NCBI GenBank assembly: GCA_016928975.1
Contig: JAFGJR010000147.1
Span: 1-64,000 of the forward strand
From: Sedimentisphaerales bacterium
Lineage (GTDB): Bacteria; Planctomycetota; Phycisphaerae; Sedimentisphaerales; SG8-4
Direction: 5' to 3'
DNA: 64,000 nucleotides
The translations under genes were made by a program, and so were the position numbers. Below, piece by piece: positions 52,434-63,000 of this stretch (within the stretch, counting starts at the first letter, position 1; each line of letters starts with the position of its first letter). A model generated the notes under the pieces. The model was not told the origin of the DNA. It searched no databases and saw only the letters and a list, made by a program, of their open reading frames with translations.

Positions 52434-53814
52434 CGGTTCTTCGCCTCTTTCGCGACCGCGCGACCTCCTTGGTATCCTCGCAGACGACTTCGTAGAGGGT
52501 CGCTCGAACGCTGCCGGACCGTCGCAGGACCCTGCCGAGCCGCTGAGTGGCCTGGCGCGTCGAGCCCTGCCCGCCGATCACGACCGCCACTTTCGCCTCC
52601 GGGACGTCCACCCCCTCATCCAGCACTCGGTTGGCCACGAGGACTGTGAACTGTCCCTTGGCAAATGCGTCCAGGACAGCCAGCCGCTCTCGCTTGCGCG
52701 TGTGCGACAGGATCGTCGGCACTAAGAATCGCTTCGACACTTCAACGGCCATTGCGTTCGAGCCTGCGAAGACGAGGATTTGCTGGCCGTAGTGAAGGCG
52801 GAAGATGTCCTCCACCACTCGCAGTTTCTCGGCGGCGCGGTTCTCAATGGATTGCTTCAAGTAGTACGCCTTCTGTGCGTGGCGGGCGTGCGGGTCTTTG
52901 CCTGATTCCTTGCACAAGTCCTGCCACGAGTAGCCAGGCAATTCCTTGCGACGAGATGCTATGAAGTGGCGGACGGTGCGGCTGCACTGGTCGTAACTGG
53001 CCTGCTCCTGGCCGGTCAATGCCACCGGGATTCGCACCACGTCGAAATCGGCGAGCGTCGATCCTTTTGCTTTCTTGAACGGCATGCGGTAGACGACCGG
53101 ACCGATCAGCCAGTCAAGGTCTGCGTGCAGACCGTCGGACCGCTCGGGGGTGGCGGTCAGTCCGAGCCGCATCGCGGCGGTGCTGAGAATCGCCGCCTCC
53201 CGACGGCATTTGCCCGGCAGGTGATGCTCCTCATCGAAGATCAGCAGGCCGAAACCGGCTCCCATCTTGTCCATGTGGATGTACGCGCTGTCGTAGGTGG
53301 TGACCGTGACCGGCCTGATGTCGAAGAGATTGTCGCCGACGATTCCCGCGTCGTAGCCGAACGTCGCCAGAATGCGACGATGCCACTGATACATCAGATC
53401 CCGCACGGGCGCCACGACCAGCGTCGCCACCTTCGTCTGGACCATCGCGGCAAAGGCCACTTCGGTCTTGCCGGTCCCGGTCGGCATGACAATCTGGCCG
53501 CGCCGGCCGCCACGTGTCCAGGCGGTCAGGGCCTCCTCCTGCTCCGGCCGCAACGCAGGCAATTCCGCCTTCGGCCAGCAGATGCAGACCGGTTGAAGCG
53601 TGTCATCGTGGAACCACGACCCAAAGCGCCGGCTCAGAATCGTGCGAGCCGATGCGTAATGGATCGCGTCGCATCGCCACGCGCCGACTCGTGGGTCCCA
53701 CGTCCACGTCGGCGAGCCCGGCTCCACCGGCAACTGCCCACGATCCACACCCGTCAGCAAGAGTGTCCCGCGATTGAACGACAAGCATACCTGATTCGGC
53801 AAACGGCTGTCCAT
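52399..53814 (-). CDS. XPB/Ssl2-like superfamily-2 DNA helicase
   Basis: 471 residues. Walker A 'IVMPTGTGKTEVAFAAM' near residue 108, DExH-type motif II 'LLIFDEEHHLPG', motif III 'LGLTATPERSDG', and the C-terminal helicase half with 'LVANRVLDEGVDVPEA' and motif VI 'QATQRLGRVLRRSG'. The order and spacing match bacterial/archaeal XPB proteins. The basic C-terminus (KRRRTDAYERARRHR) follows. Together with the overlapping DUF790 gene it probably unwinds and cleaves damaged DNA. Confidence 0.9.
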   Translation of the reverse strand: MDSRLPNQVCLSFNRGTLLLTGVDRGQLPVEPGSPTWTWDPRVGAWRCDAIHYASARTILSRRFGSWFHDDTLQPVCICWPKAELPALRPEQEEALTAWTRGGRRGQIVMPTGTGKTEVAFAAMVQTKVATLVVAPVRDLMYQWHRRILATFGYDAGIVGDNLFDIRPVTVTTYDSAYIHMDKMGAGFGLLIFDEEHHLPGKCRREAAILSTAAMRLGLTATPERSDGLHADLDWLIGPVVYRMPFKKAKGSTLADFDVVRIPVALTGQEQASYDQCSRTVRHFIASRRKELPGYSWQDLCKESGKDPHARHAQKAYYLKQSIENRAAEKLRVVEDIFRLHYGQQILVFAGSNAMAVEVSKRFLVPTILSHTRKRERLAVLDAFAKGQFTVLVANRVLDEGVDVPEAKVAVVIGGQGSTRQATQRLGRVLRRSGSVRATLYEVVCEDTKEVARSRKRRRTDAYERARRHRV

Positions 53815-53892
53815 CGATGCGTATCATAGCGGCGAGCGGTTCTGTCCGCTATACTATGCGCCAACATCCGGCTATCGTCTGAAGGGGCGGGC

Positions 53893-54081
53893 TCACCGTC
53901 GAGCCACGGCGTACGCGGCGGCCGATATCGCAGCCATCGCCGCTACAACACCGGCAGGCATGCCGAACCCAAGAAGGTCTGAAATGATCGCAACGCCAAC
54001 GGCGACAGCCATCGCCGCGATGACACTGCCGATCAGTGTCCGGGCGACGCCCGATTTGCACGGCAGCCTGTCAATCAGCAT
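53893..54081 (-). CDS. small two-helix membrane protein
   Basis: 62 residues from ATG 54081, which has a strong TTGGAGGTG ribosome site. The chain is almost all hydrophobic after residue 13: 'TLIGSVIAAMAVAVGVAIIS' then 'GFGMPAGVVAAMAAISAAAY', ending VARR. No family recognised. The good ribosome site is the main reason to accept it. Confidence 0.55.
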   Translation of the reverse strand: MLIDRLPCKSGVARTLIGSVIAAMAVAVGVAIISDLLGFGMPAGVVAAMAAISAAAYAVARR

Positions 54082-54162
54082 TGCAGCACCTCCAATACCC
54101 ACACTCGACGATACCACCCATCGACCGTCAATACGACAACTATGAGGCTGGCCTGGGTCTGC

Positions 54163-55287
54163 TCAATCTGCACGGGAAATACCAGACGCATCCGGCCGAC
54201 TGACCGTACTATCGGTGATGGTCAGCTCGACGATGACGCCGGGCCTTCCGAAGAGGCCGGGGAAGTGGCGGATGCCGGAGGTGAGGTACAGACGGGTACC
54301 GGCGAATTGAAACCAGCCTTCGTCGAGGAATCGGCCGTACTTGGACCCGACCGGGAAACTGCCGATCCACGGGAGTCTGAACTTACCGGCGTGCGTGTGG
54401 CCGGCGACAGCGAGCGGGACGTTCAGCCGGCTGAAGAGCTTGATGTTGTCAGGCGTGTGGCTCAGGCCGATAGCGAAGGTCGCTCGCGCAGGTGGGGGCA
54501 GGATGTTCCGGTCCCACGGCCATTCCAGACCGACGATCTCAATGCCCAGCTCCGGCACGGCATATGTTGCGTTGGCGAGCAGCCGGATCGAGTTCTCCCT
54601 TGCGAGGTCTGCAATCAGCCCGCCTCGATGCCGCTCGAAGTCGTGATTGCCGCGGACGCAGAAGATGCCGTACTTCGTGTGCAGACCTGCAACCGTCTGT
54701 ATCGTCTCGGGCAGCAGCGCCGGGCTCTCGCCCAGGTCCCCGAGCACGAAGACCATGTCATACGCCCTATCCGTCAGTGCGGCCAGGGCCGCACGCAGCT
54801 TCCGCAGGTTGAACTGCCACGTGCAGTGAAGGTCTGAGATCACAAGGCAGCGGAGCGAGCCTGGGCTCTCGGGCGGCAGGGTCGCCTCGACGGCTATCCG
54901 GCGCAGGACGATCCCCGGCGTGAGCTGCTCCTGCCCGGTGACCCCCGCCTTGTGATTGATCGTTCGTATGCCGAAGCGGTACGGAAACAGGAATTGCACG
55001 ATGAGCAGCAGGTTGACCAGCGCCGACAGCAGGAGCCAGAACGCCCTCCAGCCTCCCGTCTGAGTCATCGCCAGCAGGAATGGGACGGCCAGTGCCACGC
55101 AAGCCAGCCACACGGTAAGATGTCGCACGATCATTCTCGGCAGTGTGCGGACGAACGTCCCGAGCAGTCTGCTGGACAGCTCGAAGTAGAGGCAGCACTC
55201 GCCGAGGACAAGCACGAGGAGCGACGCCAGGAAGGGCCCCCTGGCGATTGGCTCATGCCATTCCATCAATGCCAGCAAATCACCCAT
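54163..55287 (-). CDS. membrane-bound metallophosphoesterase
   Basis: 374 residues. Three membrane helices in the first 110 ('FLASLLVLVLGECCLYFELS', 'WLACVALAVPFLLAMTQ', 'AFWLLLSALVNLLLIVQFLF') precede a calcineurin-like domain with all metal motifs: 'CLVISDLHCTW', 'VFVLGDLGES', 'VRGNHDFERH', 'IGLSHTPDN', and 'VAGHTHAGKFRLPWIG'. The layout resembles YkuE or the LpxG-type UDP-diacylglucosamine hydrolases. Substrate not certain; a lipid-linked diphosphate is plausible. Confidence 0.85.
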   Translation of the reverse strand: MGDLLALMEWHEPIARGPFLASLLVLVLGECCLYFELSSRLLGTFVRTLPRMIVRHLTVWLACVALAVPFLLAMTQTGGWRAFWLLLSALVNLLLIVQFLFPYRFGIRTINHKAGVTGQEQLTPGIVLRRIAVEATLPPESPGSLRCLVISDLHCTWQFNLRKLRAALAALTDRAYDMVFVLGDLGESPALLPETIQTVAGLHTKYGIFCVRGNHDFERHRGGLIADLARENSIRLLANATYAVPELGIEIVGLEWPWDRNILPPPARATFAIGLSHTPDNIKLFSRLNVPLAVAGHTHAGKFRLPWIGSFPVGSKYGRFLDEGWFQFAGTRLYLTSGIRHFPGLFGRPGVIVELTITDSTVSRPDASGISRAD

Positions 55288-55343
55288 GCTATCTCACGAT
55301 CCCGTCCCGGTCCGTCGAGCCTTCCGCGCGTCTTGACAAGCGC

Positions 55344-56774
55344 TCATGTCTTCCGGAGGCCGCGCAGGATATCCCAGTAAGCGCCCCGGGCCCCTTGGCG
55401 GATGGCCTCGACGAGCTCGGTGTTGTCATTGTAGTTGTGGTCGGTCACCTCGGCGCCGGGTTGTTCCGCCATCGGCTCGAAGAACCGCCTGTCGCCGGCG
55501 ATCAGATCCTTGACGAGCCGGGCCGGCTCCGGGCCGAGAGCAGGGGAGATGTAGAACGTCGGCTGGAAGAAATCGACCGGGCCTGTGTACTTGCGGCGCA
55601 GGGCGGCATTGTCGCCGAAAGGTCCTTGCCGCTTGAGGACCTCCACCATGCCTGTGCCAGGATAGATGCGTATGCCGAGTGACGCGCCGGCGCAATCGGG
55701 ATCGATCTTCTTGATGAAGTCGATCGTTTCGGCGGCGGTCTGGGGGGTCGAACCAGGCCCGCCGAGCAGCAGGTCGATCATGACCTTCATATCGTTCTGG
55801 CGGCACAGGCGAACGGCGGTCGCCAGATCGGCGCTGCGGTGCGGCTGACGGTACGTGCTGAGCATTACGCTGCTGGCGGAATCGCCGGTGAAGTTGATGC
55901 CCACGCAGCCGGCCTTTCGCATGGAGCCGGCCAGTTCCGCGTCGAATGGCGTCACCGCCAGGTACGCGTACCAGCGCAGCTTCTCGCCGAGACGGCGACG
56001 GATCAGCTCCTCGCAGACGGCCATCGCGTGGCTCCGCGGGATGTTGAACTCCGCGTCACAGGTGTGCAGGACGTCGATGCCCTGGGCCAGCAGCGACTCG
56101 ATCTCATCGGCGACCTCGCCAGGTTTTCGCGACCTGGGCACAGGCCCTTTGGACAGGGGGTCGGCGCAGTACAGGCATTGGCGATTGCACCCGCGTTTCG
56201 TCTCGAATCCACACTGCCCACCCTGCGCGAAGTAGGTGACGTTGTCGACCATCGTCCGTCGTGCGGGCAGCGAGAGCTCTGCCGGCCAGGCGGGCGGATT
56301 GCTGTGGAGGTGTCCGTCGCGGCGCCAGACGAGTCCCTCGATCCGACCGACATCACGCCCGGCCTGCAACTGCCGGTAGAGGCAGATCGTTGCCTGCTCC
56401 CCGTCGCCGCGAATGCCGAAATCTGCGCCGGTGTGCTCGACGATCCGCTCGGCGAAGACGGAGAACCCGACGCCGCCGATGACGATCGGCGAGTCACTGA
56501 GCGTTCGTATCCGGCGCACGAGATCGGCCAGGTCCGGCACGAACCACTGGGCGCTGGGCCAGAAACAGTCGTCCACGTTGCGGAAGGACAGGCCGATGAG
56601 TGTTGGCGCACAGGAGGACACGTGCTCGACAAGAGCGGCCGCAGGGTCGTCGCGAAGCGCCAGATCCAGGATGCTCACCTCGATGCCCGCCAGCGCCGCC
56701 GCCTCGGCCACGTACTCCAGCCCGATCGGCCCGATCGCCGGCGCCATGCGATTCGTGTTTATCAGCGTCAACAT
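55344..56774 (-). CDS. B12-binding-domain radical SAM protein
   Basis: 476 residues. An N-terminal cobalamin-binding-like Rossmann domain ('APAIGPIGLEYVAEAAALAG', 'PTLIGLSFRNVDDCFWPS', 'SPIVIGGVGFSVFAERIVEH') is followed by the radical SAM domain with 'KRGCNRQCLYCADPLSKG', the CxxxCxxC cluster site, and 'LHTCDAEFNIPRSHAMAV'. The C-terminal part has 'LLLGGPGSTPQTAAETIDFI'. Proteins of this family do methylations and other C-H chemistry; the substrate here is unknown. Start ATG 56774 is used because only a TTG lies further upstream. Confidence 0.83.
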   Translation of the reverse strand: MLTLINTNRMAPAIGPIGLEYVAEAAALAGIEVSILDLALRDDPAAALVEHVSSCAPTLIGLSFRNVDDCFWPSAQWFVPDLADLVRRIRTLSDSPIVIGGVGFSVFAERIVEHTGADFGIRGDGEQATICLYRQLQAGRDVGRIEGLVWRRDGHLHSNPPAWPAELSLPARRTMVDNVTYFAQGGQCGFETKRGCNRQCLYCADPLSKGPVPRSRKPGEVADEIESLLAQGIDVLHTCDAEFNIPRSHAMAVCEELIRRRLGEKLRWYAYLAVTPFDAELAGSMRKAGCVGINFTGDSASSVMLSTYRQPHRSADLATAVRLCRQNDMKVMIDLLLGGPGSTPQTAAETIDFIKKIDPDCAGASLGIRIYPGTGMVEVLKRQGPFGDNAALRRKYTGPVDFFQPTFYISPALGPEPARLVKDLIAGDRRFFEPMAEQPGAEVTDHNYNDNTELVEAIRQGARGAYWDILRGLRKT

Positions 56775-56974
56775 CCGGCGTATCGTATCGTGGTCGTGAC
56801 CGGACTTCAAGACGGATGCCGGGGAGCGAAGACGGACGGGGAAAAATCAGTTTCCCTCGGCATCAGCCGGCGGTACACTGTGACCCGTGTTGTGAGCAGC
56901 CCAGTCACCCGGCTGGGGCGTACAGGCAGTCACCCCTGAACGCAGGGGCCAGATGTGGACAAGGAGAATGAGAG

Positions 56975-58339
56975 ATGGCAGAATCCGCCGAATCCGTCCC
57001 GACGGGCCGAATTGCCGCCGCGAGACCCTGGTGGGAGGAACTCACCGCATACCACTGGCTGGTCGTGATCATCGCTTCCTGCGGCTGGCTCTTCGACTGC
57101 ATGGACCAGCGCATCTTCATCCTGTCCCGCGAGCCTGCCCTGCGCGAGGTGCTCGGCGCCGGCGTGACCGACGCCGCCGTGAAATCATGGGGCGGCTGGG
57201 CCACCGCGGTGATGATGATCGCCTGGGCGACCGGCGGCATCATCTTCGGCATGATGAGCGACCGCTGGGGCCGGGTCAAGACGATGGTCGTAACACTGCT
57301 GATCTACTCCGGTTTCACCGGCCTGTCGGGCGTGGCCCACTCCGGCTACGAATTCCTGATCTACCGCTTTCTCGTCGGCCTGGGTGTCGGCGGAATGTTC
57401 GGGGCGGCCACCACACTCGTGGCGGAGAGTGTCCCCAGCCGGTTTCGCGCGATTGCCCTGGGCTCGCTCCAGGCGCTCTCCGCTTGCGGCAACATCATCG
57501 GCTCGCTGCTGAGCACGCAGATCCGGCCGGGCCAGACGGACTTCTGGCACGGGATGGCCGGCTGGCGCATCATGTTCTTCGTCGGAGTCCTTCCGGCGCT
57601 TCTGGTGGTACCCATCGTCTTCGTTCTGCGCGAGCCCGAACGCTGGAAGGAGGCCAAACGCCGGGCCGCCGAAGGTCTGGATCCGGGAAAACACTTCGGT
57701 TCGATCCCCGATCTGCTGCGTCATCCGGTCTGGCGGCGGAACCTGTTCGTCGGCGTGTGCCTGGGCCTGGCCGGCATGGCGGGGCTGTGGGGCATCGGCT
57801 TCTTCTCGCCGGAACTGATCTCGACCGCGCTCAAAGGAGAGCCACAGAGAGTCATCGACGTCGTTCGCGGATACGGCACGGCCCTGCAGGACGTAGGGTC
57901 CTTTGGCGGAATGATCACCTTTACCATCGTCGCGACGCTCGTGGGACGGCGTGTGGCTTTTGGCGGAGCCTTCACGCTCTGCCTGGTCGTGACCATCTTC
58001 GTCTTCAACAGCCTGCGGTCCGGCACCGATGCCTACTGGATGCTGCCCATGGTCGGCTTTGCTCATCTGTCGGTGTTCGCCGGCTACTCGATCTACTTCC
58101 CGGAGATCTTTCCGACGCGACTGCGGGGCACGGGCGTTGGCTTCTGCTATAACACCGTGCGTTACCTGGCGGCCGGCTTCCCGCCGATGCTGATGTTCCT
58201 GAATGCTCAACTGCTGCAGCACAACGTGAACGAGCCGTTCCGCAAGGCGGCCACCGTGCTGTCGTTCATCTTCGCGCTGGGCCTGTTCGCGCTGATCTGG
58301 GCGCCCGAGACCAAGGGCAAGCCTCTGCCGGAAGACTGA
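56975..58339 (+). CDS. MFS transporter
   Basis: 454 residues, twelve predicted helices. The loop 2-3 signature is 'GMMSDRWGRVKTMVV'; the equivalent loop in the second half is weak. 'FLVGLGVGGMFGAATTLVAE', 'ESVPSRFRAIALGSLQ' and the C-terminal 'APETKGKPLPED' are typical of the sugar/aromatic-acid:proton symporter group. A proton-driven importer of a small organic acid or sugar is likely; the substrate cannot be read. ATG 56975 follows AGGAG. Confidence 0.87.
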   Translation: MAESAESVPTGRIAAARPWWEELTAYHWLVVIIASCGWLFDCMDQRIFILSREPALREVLGAGVTDAAVKSWGGWATAVMMIAWATGGIIFGMMSDRWGRVKTMVVTLLIYSGFTGLSGVAHSGYEFLIYRFLVGLGVGGMFGAATTLVAESVPSRFRAIALGSLQALSACGNIIGSLLSTQIRPGQTDFWHGMAGWRIMFFVGVLPALLVVPIVFVLREPERWKEAKRRAAEGLDPGKHFGSIPDLLRHPVWRRNLFVGVCLGLAGMAGLWGIGFFSPELISTALKGEPQRVIDVVRGYGTALQDVGSFGGMITFTIVATLVGRRVAFGGAFTLCLVVTIFVFNSLRSGTDAYWMLPMVGFAHLSVFAGYSIYFPEIFPTRLRGTGVGFCYNTVRYLAAGFPPMLMFLNAQLLQHNVNEPFRKAATVLSFIFALGLFALIWAPETKGKPLPED

Positions 58340-58461
58340 GACAGTTGTGCGCGTTGGCTGCGAAGATGGGGCCTGTTCGTCCTGGCGGAACATATAGGGC
58401 CTATAGGACGAATGGGACGCATAGGAACTGCGTCTGCCTCTGCGGGCGTTGACTTTCGCGG

Positions 58462-59868
58462 TCAGTTGAGGACGACCTGATCCTGGTAGGCGGGGACGGC
58501 GACTTCCCAGCCGGTTTTCTCGCGGATGAACTCGGCGAAATTCCTGGCGCTGGTGGCCTCGCCGTGTACGATGAAGAGCTTCCGCGGCGGCCTGGTCAGC
58601 GAGCTGAGCCATCGGAGCAATTCCTCCCGGTCGGCATGAGCGGAGAATCCCTGAATCTGGACGACGCGTGCTTTTACCGGATAGTTCTGGCCGAGAATCC
58701 GGACTTCCGGATCGCCATCGACGATCCGCCTGCCGAGTGTGCCGGTGGCCTGGTAGCCGACGAACATGACCGTACTTTCCGGACGGGAGACGTTGTTGAC
58801 CAAGTGGTGCTTGATCCGGCCGCCGGTGCACATGCCGGAGCCGGCGATCACGATGATCGTGCCCTTGATGTAGTTGATCGTCTTCGACTCCCTGGTGGTC
58901 TCGGTGATCTTCAGTCCCGGGAAGCTCAGCGGCGAGCCGTTCCTCTTGATGAACTGACGCATCTGACTGTCGAACAGCTCCGGATGCCGTTGGAAGACCT
59001 TCGTAATGGCGCTGGCCATGGGACTGTCGAGAAAGACCATGATGTGCGGGATGGTGCCCTCGACCATCAGCTCATCGATGTAGTACAGCAGTTCCTGGGA
59101 CCGCTCCAGGGCGAAGCTCGGCACGATGACGTTCCCGCCGGCGGCCCGGGTGGTGTTGATGACGTTGGCGATGGCGGTCTTGATGTCCTCCGGCCCGCCG
59201 TGCACGCGGTCTCCATAGGTGGACTCGACGAGGACGTAATCGCCGTCCCCGGCGTCATCGGGGTCGTTGAGGAACGGTCGATTCGTCCGGCCCATGTCAC
59301 CCGAGAACAGGACGCTCTTCGCGTCCCCGTTGCGCTGCATCGCGACGTGGATGAAGGACGAGCCGAGCACGTGTCCGGCGTCGGAGAACATGGCCCGCAC
59401 GCCGGGGGCGACCTCGACCTGCTCCCCGTACGGCACGGGCTCAAAGAGGGGCGTGCACCGCTGTGCGTCCTCGACCGTGTACAGCGGCACATCGGGGAAG
59501 GGGCCTGCGCGTCCTTCCTTCTTGTGTCTCTTCCGCTTGTAGGCCGCATCTTCCTCCTGGATATTGGCGGCGTCGAGCAGGATGATGCGTGCGATTTCGG
59601 CCGTGGCCGTGGTGCAGTAGATTCGTCCCTTGAATCCCTCTTTGACCAGCTTGGGGAGCAGGCCGCAGTGGTCCAGGTGCGCGTGGGTCAGCAGCACGGC
59701 GTCGATGTTCGCCGGCGGCACGTCGAACGGCTCCCAGTTGCGCGACGCGTATTGACGCTCCTGGTACAGGCCGCAATCGACCAGGATCCTCGTGTCATCG
59801 ATCTCCAGCAGATGCCGCGACCCCGTGACATTCTGGGCGGCTCCGAGGAACCTCAATCTTGCCTGCAT
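58462..59868 (-). CDS. beta-CASP metallo-beta-lactamase RNA exonuclease (YSH1/CPSF73-like)
   Basis: 468 residues from ATG 59868 (CAGGAG upstream; the frame extends 24 codons further without conservation). MBL motifs 'LLTHAHLDHCGLLPKLV', 'AMFSDAGHVLGSSFIHVA' and 'LFSGDMGRTNRPFL' provide the two-zinc site. The beta-CASP region shows 'VFLDSPMASAITKVF', 'ITETTRESKTINYIKGTI' and 'IIVIAGSGMCTGGRIKHH', and the last metal His is in 'GFSAHADREEL'. Such proteins act on RNA ends. Cytoplasmic. Confidence 0.93.
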   Translation of the reverse strand: MQARLRFLGAAQNVTGSRHLLEIDDTRILVDCGLYQERQYASRNWEPFDVPPANIDAVLLTHAHLDHCGLLPKLVKEGFKGRIYCTTATAEIARIILLDAANIQEEDAAYKRKRHKKEGRAGPFPDVPLYTVEDAQRCTPLFEPVPYGEQVEVAPGVRAMFSDAGHVLGSSFIHVAMQRNGDAKSVLFSGDMGRTNRPFLNDPDDAGDGDYVLVESTYGDRVHGGPEDIKTAIANVINTTRAAGGNVIVPSFALERSQELLYYIDELMVEGTIPHIMVFLDSPMASAITKVFQRHPELFDSQMRQFIKRNGSPLSFPGLKITETTRESKTINYIKGTIIVIAGSGMCTGGRIKHHLVNNVSRPESTVMFVGYQATGTLGRRIVDGDPEVRILGQNYPVKARVVQIQGFSAHADREELLRWLSSLTRPPRKLFIVHGEATSARNFAEFIREKTGWEVAVPAYQDQVVLN

Positions 59869-59971
59869 GTCATGCTCCTGCCTGATCCACTGTCTGTATT
59901 GATCGACCAGTCTTCTTATCGGCAGACCACACCGAGTCAATCAGTGGTCTCTTCCGTGGGCCGATAACCCT

Positions 59972-60001
59972 TTGACGAGGGCCCGCGCAGAATGCTATAC
60001 T
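59972..60001 (+). promoter_or_regulatory. predicted promoter of the CotH-domain gene
   Basis: TTGACG (59972-59977), 18-base spacer, TATACT (59996-60001), about 96 bases upstream of ATG 60098. Confidence 0.6.
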
Positions 60002-60097
60002 GAAGTCCTATGGATCTCAGGACTTCCATCGCCGTCTTACCGATATAGCGGATAGCCACCGGAACAGCAACCAGATAGGCCGGAGGAGTTGTTCGAA

Positions 60098-63000
60098 ATG
60101 AGAAACGCGTGTTGGATCGTGCTGCTCAGCGTCGTGGGGACCATGACTGCAGGAGCCGCCAGCTATCCCGTCGGGGATCTCAACACCGACCGCAAGGTCG
60201 ATTTCACCGACCTGCGAATCCTCGCGGATAGCTGGCTGGAGGGAGACTGCCAGAGCACCGCGTGCCCGGCCGACCTGGACGGTGACGGAAGCGTAACACT
60301 GGCGGATTTCACGCGCCTGGGCCTGAACTGGCGGGCCAATTTCGAGACGCCGGTCATCAACGAGTTCATGGCCAGCAACGGCAGCCGTCAGCCGCTTGGA
60401 GAAGGAGGACTCCTCGACGCCGACGGCGATTCCTCCGATTGGATCGAGCTGTACAATCCGACCGAGCGGGTCTTCGATCTCAGCGGGTGGTACCTCACCG
60501 ACAGCACCGACGATCTCACGAAATGGCAGTTTCCCAGCGGGACCAGTCTCCGTCCGAACGGTTACCTGGTCGTGTTCGCATCCGGCAAGAACCGGACGAC
60601 CGGGCAATTGCACACGAATTTCCAGCTCGCGGCTCGGGGCGAGTACCTGGCCCTGGTGAAAAGCGACGGCCGTACGGTGGCCGACGAGTACGCCGGAGGG
60701 TACCCCGAGCAACTGACGGATATCTCCTACGGCCTCGGCCAGTCCGCCGCACAGTTCATCAGCTCCGGCTCGACGGTCTCGTATCATGTCCCGGGCCCCG
60801 AGGACGCAGACCGGGATTGGACGGCCGTGGATTTCGACGACGACGGTTGGCCCACCGCGACCGCCAGCCTGGGCTTCTGGCAGACCTCGCAGTTGGTCGG
60901 TCGCGATATCGGCAGTCCGTCCGTCGCCGGAAGCTACGAGGCCTACAGCGAGACGACCTACATGCTCCTCGGCGACGGCGCCGACATTGGCGGCTCGGCC
61001 GATTCGTTCTACTACCTTTACATGCCCCTTCGAGGCGACGGCGAGCTGACGGCGCGCGTCCTGGGCATGGTCGATACGGACCCCTGGGCCAAGGCGGGGG
61101 TCATGATCCGCGAGACGCTCGCTGCCGGCTCCCGGCATGCCACACAGGTCGTCTCCGCGCTCAGCGGGACGGCGTTCCTGCGGCGCACGACCACCAGCGG
61201 CGCCTCTGTCTCCGCGCAGGGCAATGGATACAAGCCTCCTTACTGGATCCGGATCAGCCGGCGCGGCAACATCTTCAGCGGCTACTACTCTGCGAACGGC
61301 GTCAACTGGGCGCAACAGGGCACGGAGACCATCGCCATGTCCCAGGACGCCTCTGTCGGATTGTGCGTGACTTCCCGCGCGGCCGGTATCCCGTGCAGCG
61401 CGGTGTTCGACAACGTGACATTCGGGAGCCAGACGAACAACCTTCTGCGGGACCGAATGCTCGGCGTCAACGCCTCGGTCTGGGTGCGTGCGGGGTTCGA
61501 GGCGGAGGAGACGGCGTTCTACGACTCCCTGCGCCTGGCGGTGCGATACGAGGACGGCTTCGTCGCATGGCTCAACGGTGTGGAGGTGGCGCGGGCCGAC
61601 TTCACCGGAACGCCTCGCTGGGACTCGGCGGCGGGCAGCGACCGGTCCGATCTGCTCATGGGCGAGCCGGCCGTGCTCGATCTGTCTCGCCACAAGGGCC
61701 TGCTGCGCGACGGCCGCAACGTGCTTGCCGTCCAGGGCCTGAACGATAACAAGACAAACCCGGTCTTCCTCATCGCGCCGGAGATGAGCGCTTCCGGCCA
61801 GATTCGAGTCCCGCAGTACTTCGTTGCGCCCACGCCCGGCAAGGCCAACATCTCGGGGGCCGTCGACCTGGTGGCCACGCCTGAGCTCAGCCACGAGCGA
61901 GGCTTCTACTCGACGGCGTTCGCACTGAGTATCTTCTGCAATACCCCCGGGGCCACGATTCGTTATACGACGGACGGGACCAAGCCGACGGAGGTGAGCG
62001 GTCTGACGTACGCCAAACCCATTCCCATCGGCACGACCACGTGTCTCCGCGTGGGCGCGTTCAAGCCGGGCTGGATGTCGAGTCCCGTGCAGACGCACAC
62101 GTACCTATTCCTCGATCAGGTGTCGCGGCAGCCCAGGAACCCGTCCGGCTTTCCCGCGACGTGGGGCGGCACGAACGCCGACTATGAGATGGATCCGGAC
62201 GTGGTGAACAACGCCCTGTACCGAAACCAGCTCACGCCGGCCCTGTTGTCCCTGCCCACGATGTCCATCGTCGCGACGGTGGACGATCTGTTCGGGACCA
62301 AGGGGCTCCACGGAGACCCCTGGGGCCAGGGAGTCCAGTGGGAGCGTCCGGTGTCCGTGGAATGGATCCATCCCGATGGCGCCACCGGTTTCCAGGTCGA
62401 TGCGGGGCTGCGAATCTATGGTGGCGCCTTCCGCGGATACAACTTGACTCGAAAGAAGACGTTCCGGCTGATGTTCAAGCGCGAGTACGGTCCCACAAAG
62501 CTGAACTTCCGCCTGTTCGAGGAAGAGGACGCGACCACCAGTTTCGACATGATTATTCTTCGGGGCGGCGCTAACGATGGCTGGAACGACTGGGGGAAGG
62601 CCAACACGCAGTATATTGTCGATGAGTTCGTGCGGCGGACACAGTTGGCGCTGGGGCAGGTAGCGGTCCACGGGACCTTTGTGCACCTGTATCTCAACGG
62701 GCTGTACTGGGGTCTGTACAACGTGACGGAGCGGCCCGTCGAACCCTTCTGCGCCGCCTACTACGGCGGAGACGAGGAGGAGTGGGACGCCGTCAATCGC
62801 GGCGAGGCACGGGGCGACAGCAACCTGACGACCTGGAACGCCATGCTCAGCCGGGCCAGAGCGGGACTGTCCGATCCTGCCTCGTACCAGAGAATTCAGG
62901 GCAACGACCCCGACGGGACCCGCAACCCCGCATACGACGATCTGCTCGATGTCGACAATTACATCGACTACATGTTCTCCAACTTCTGGGGCGGCACCGG

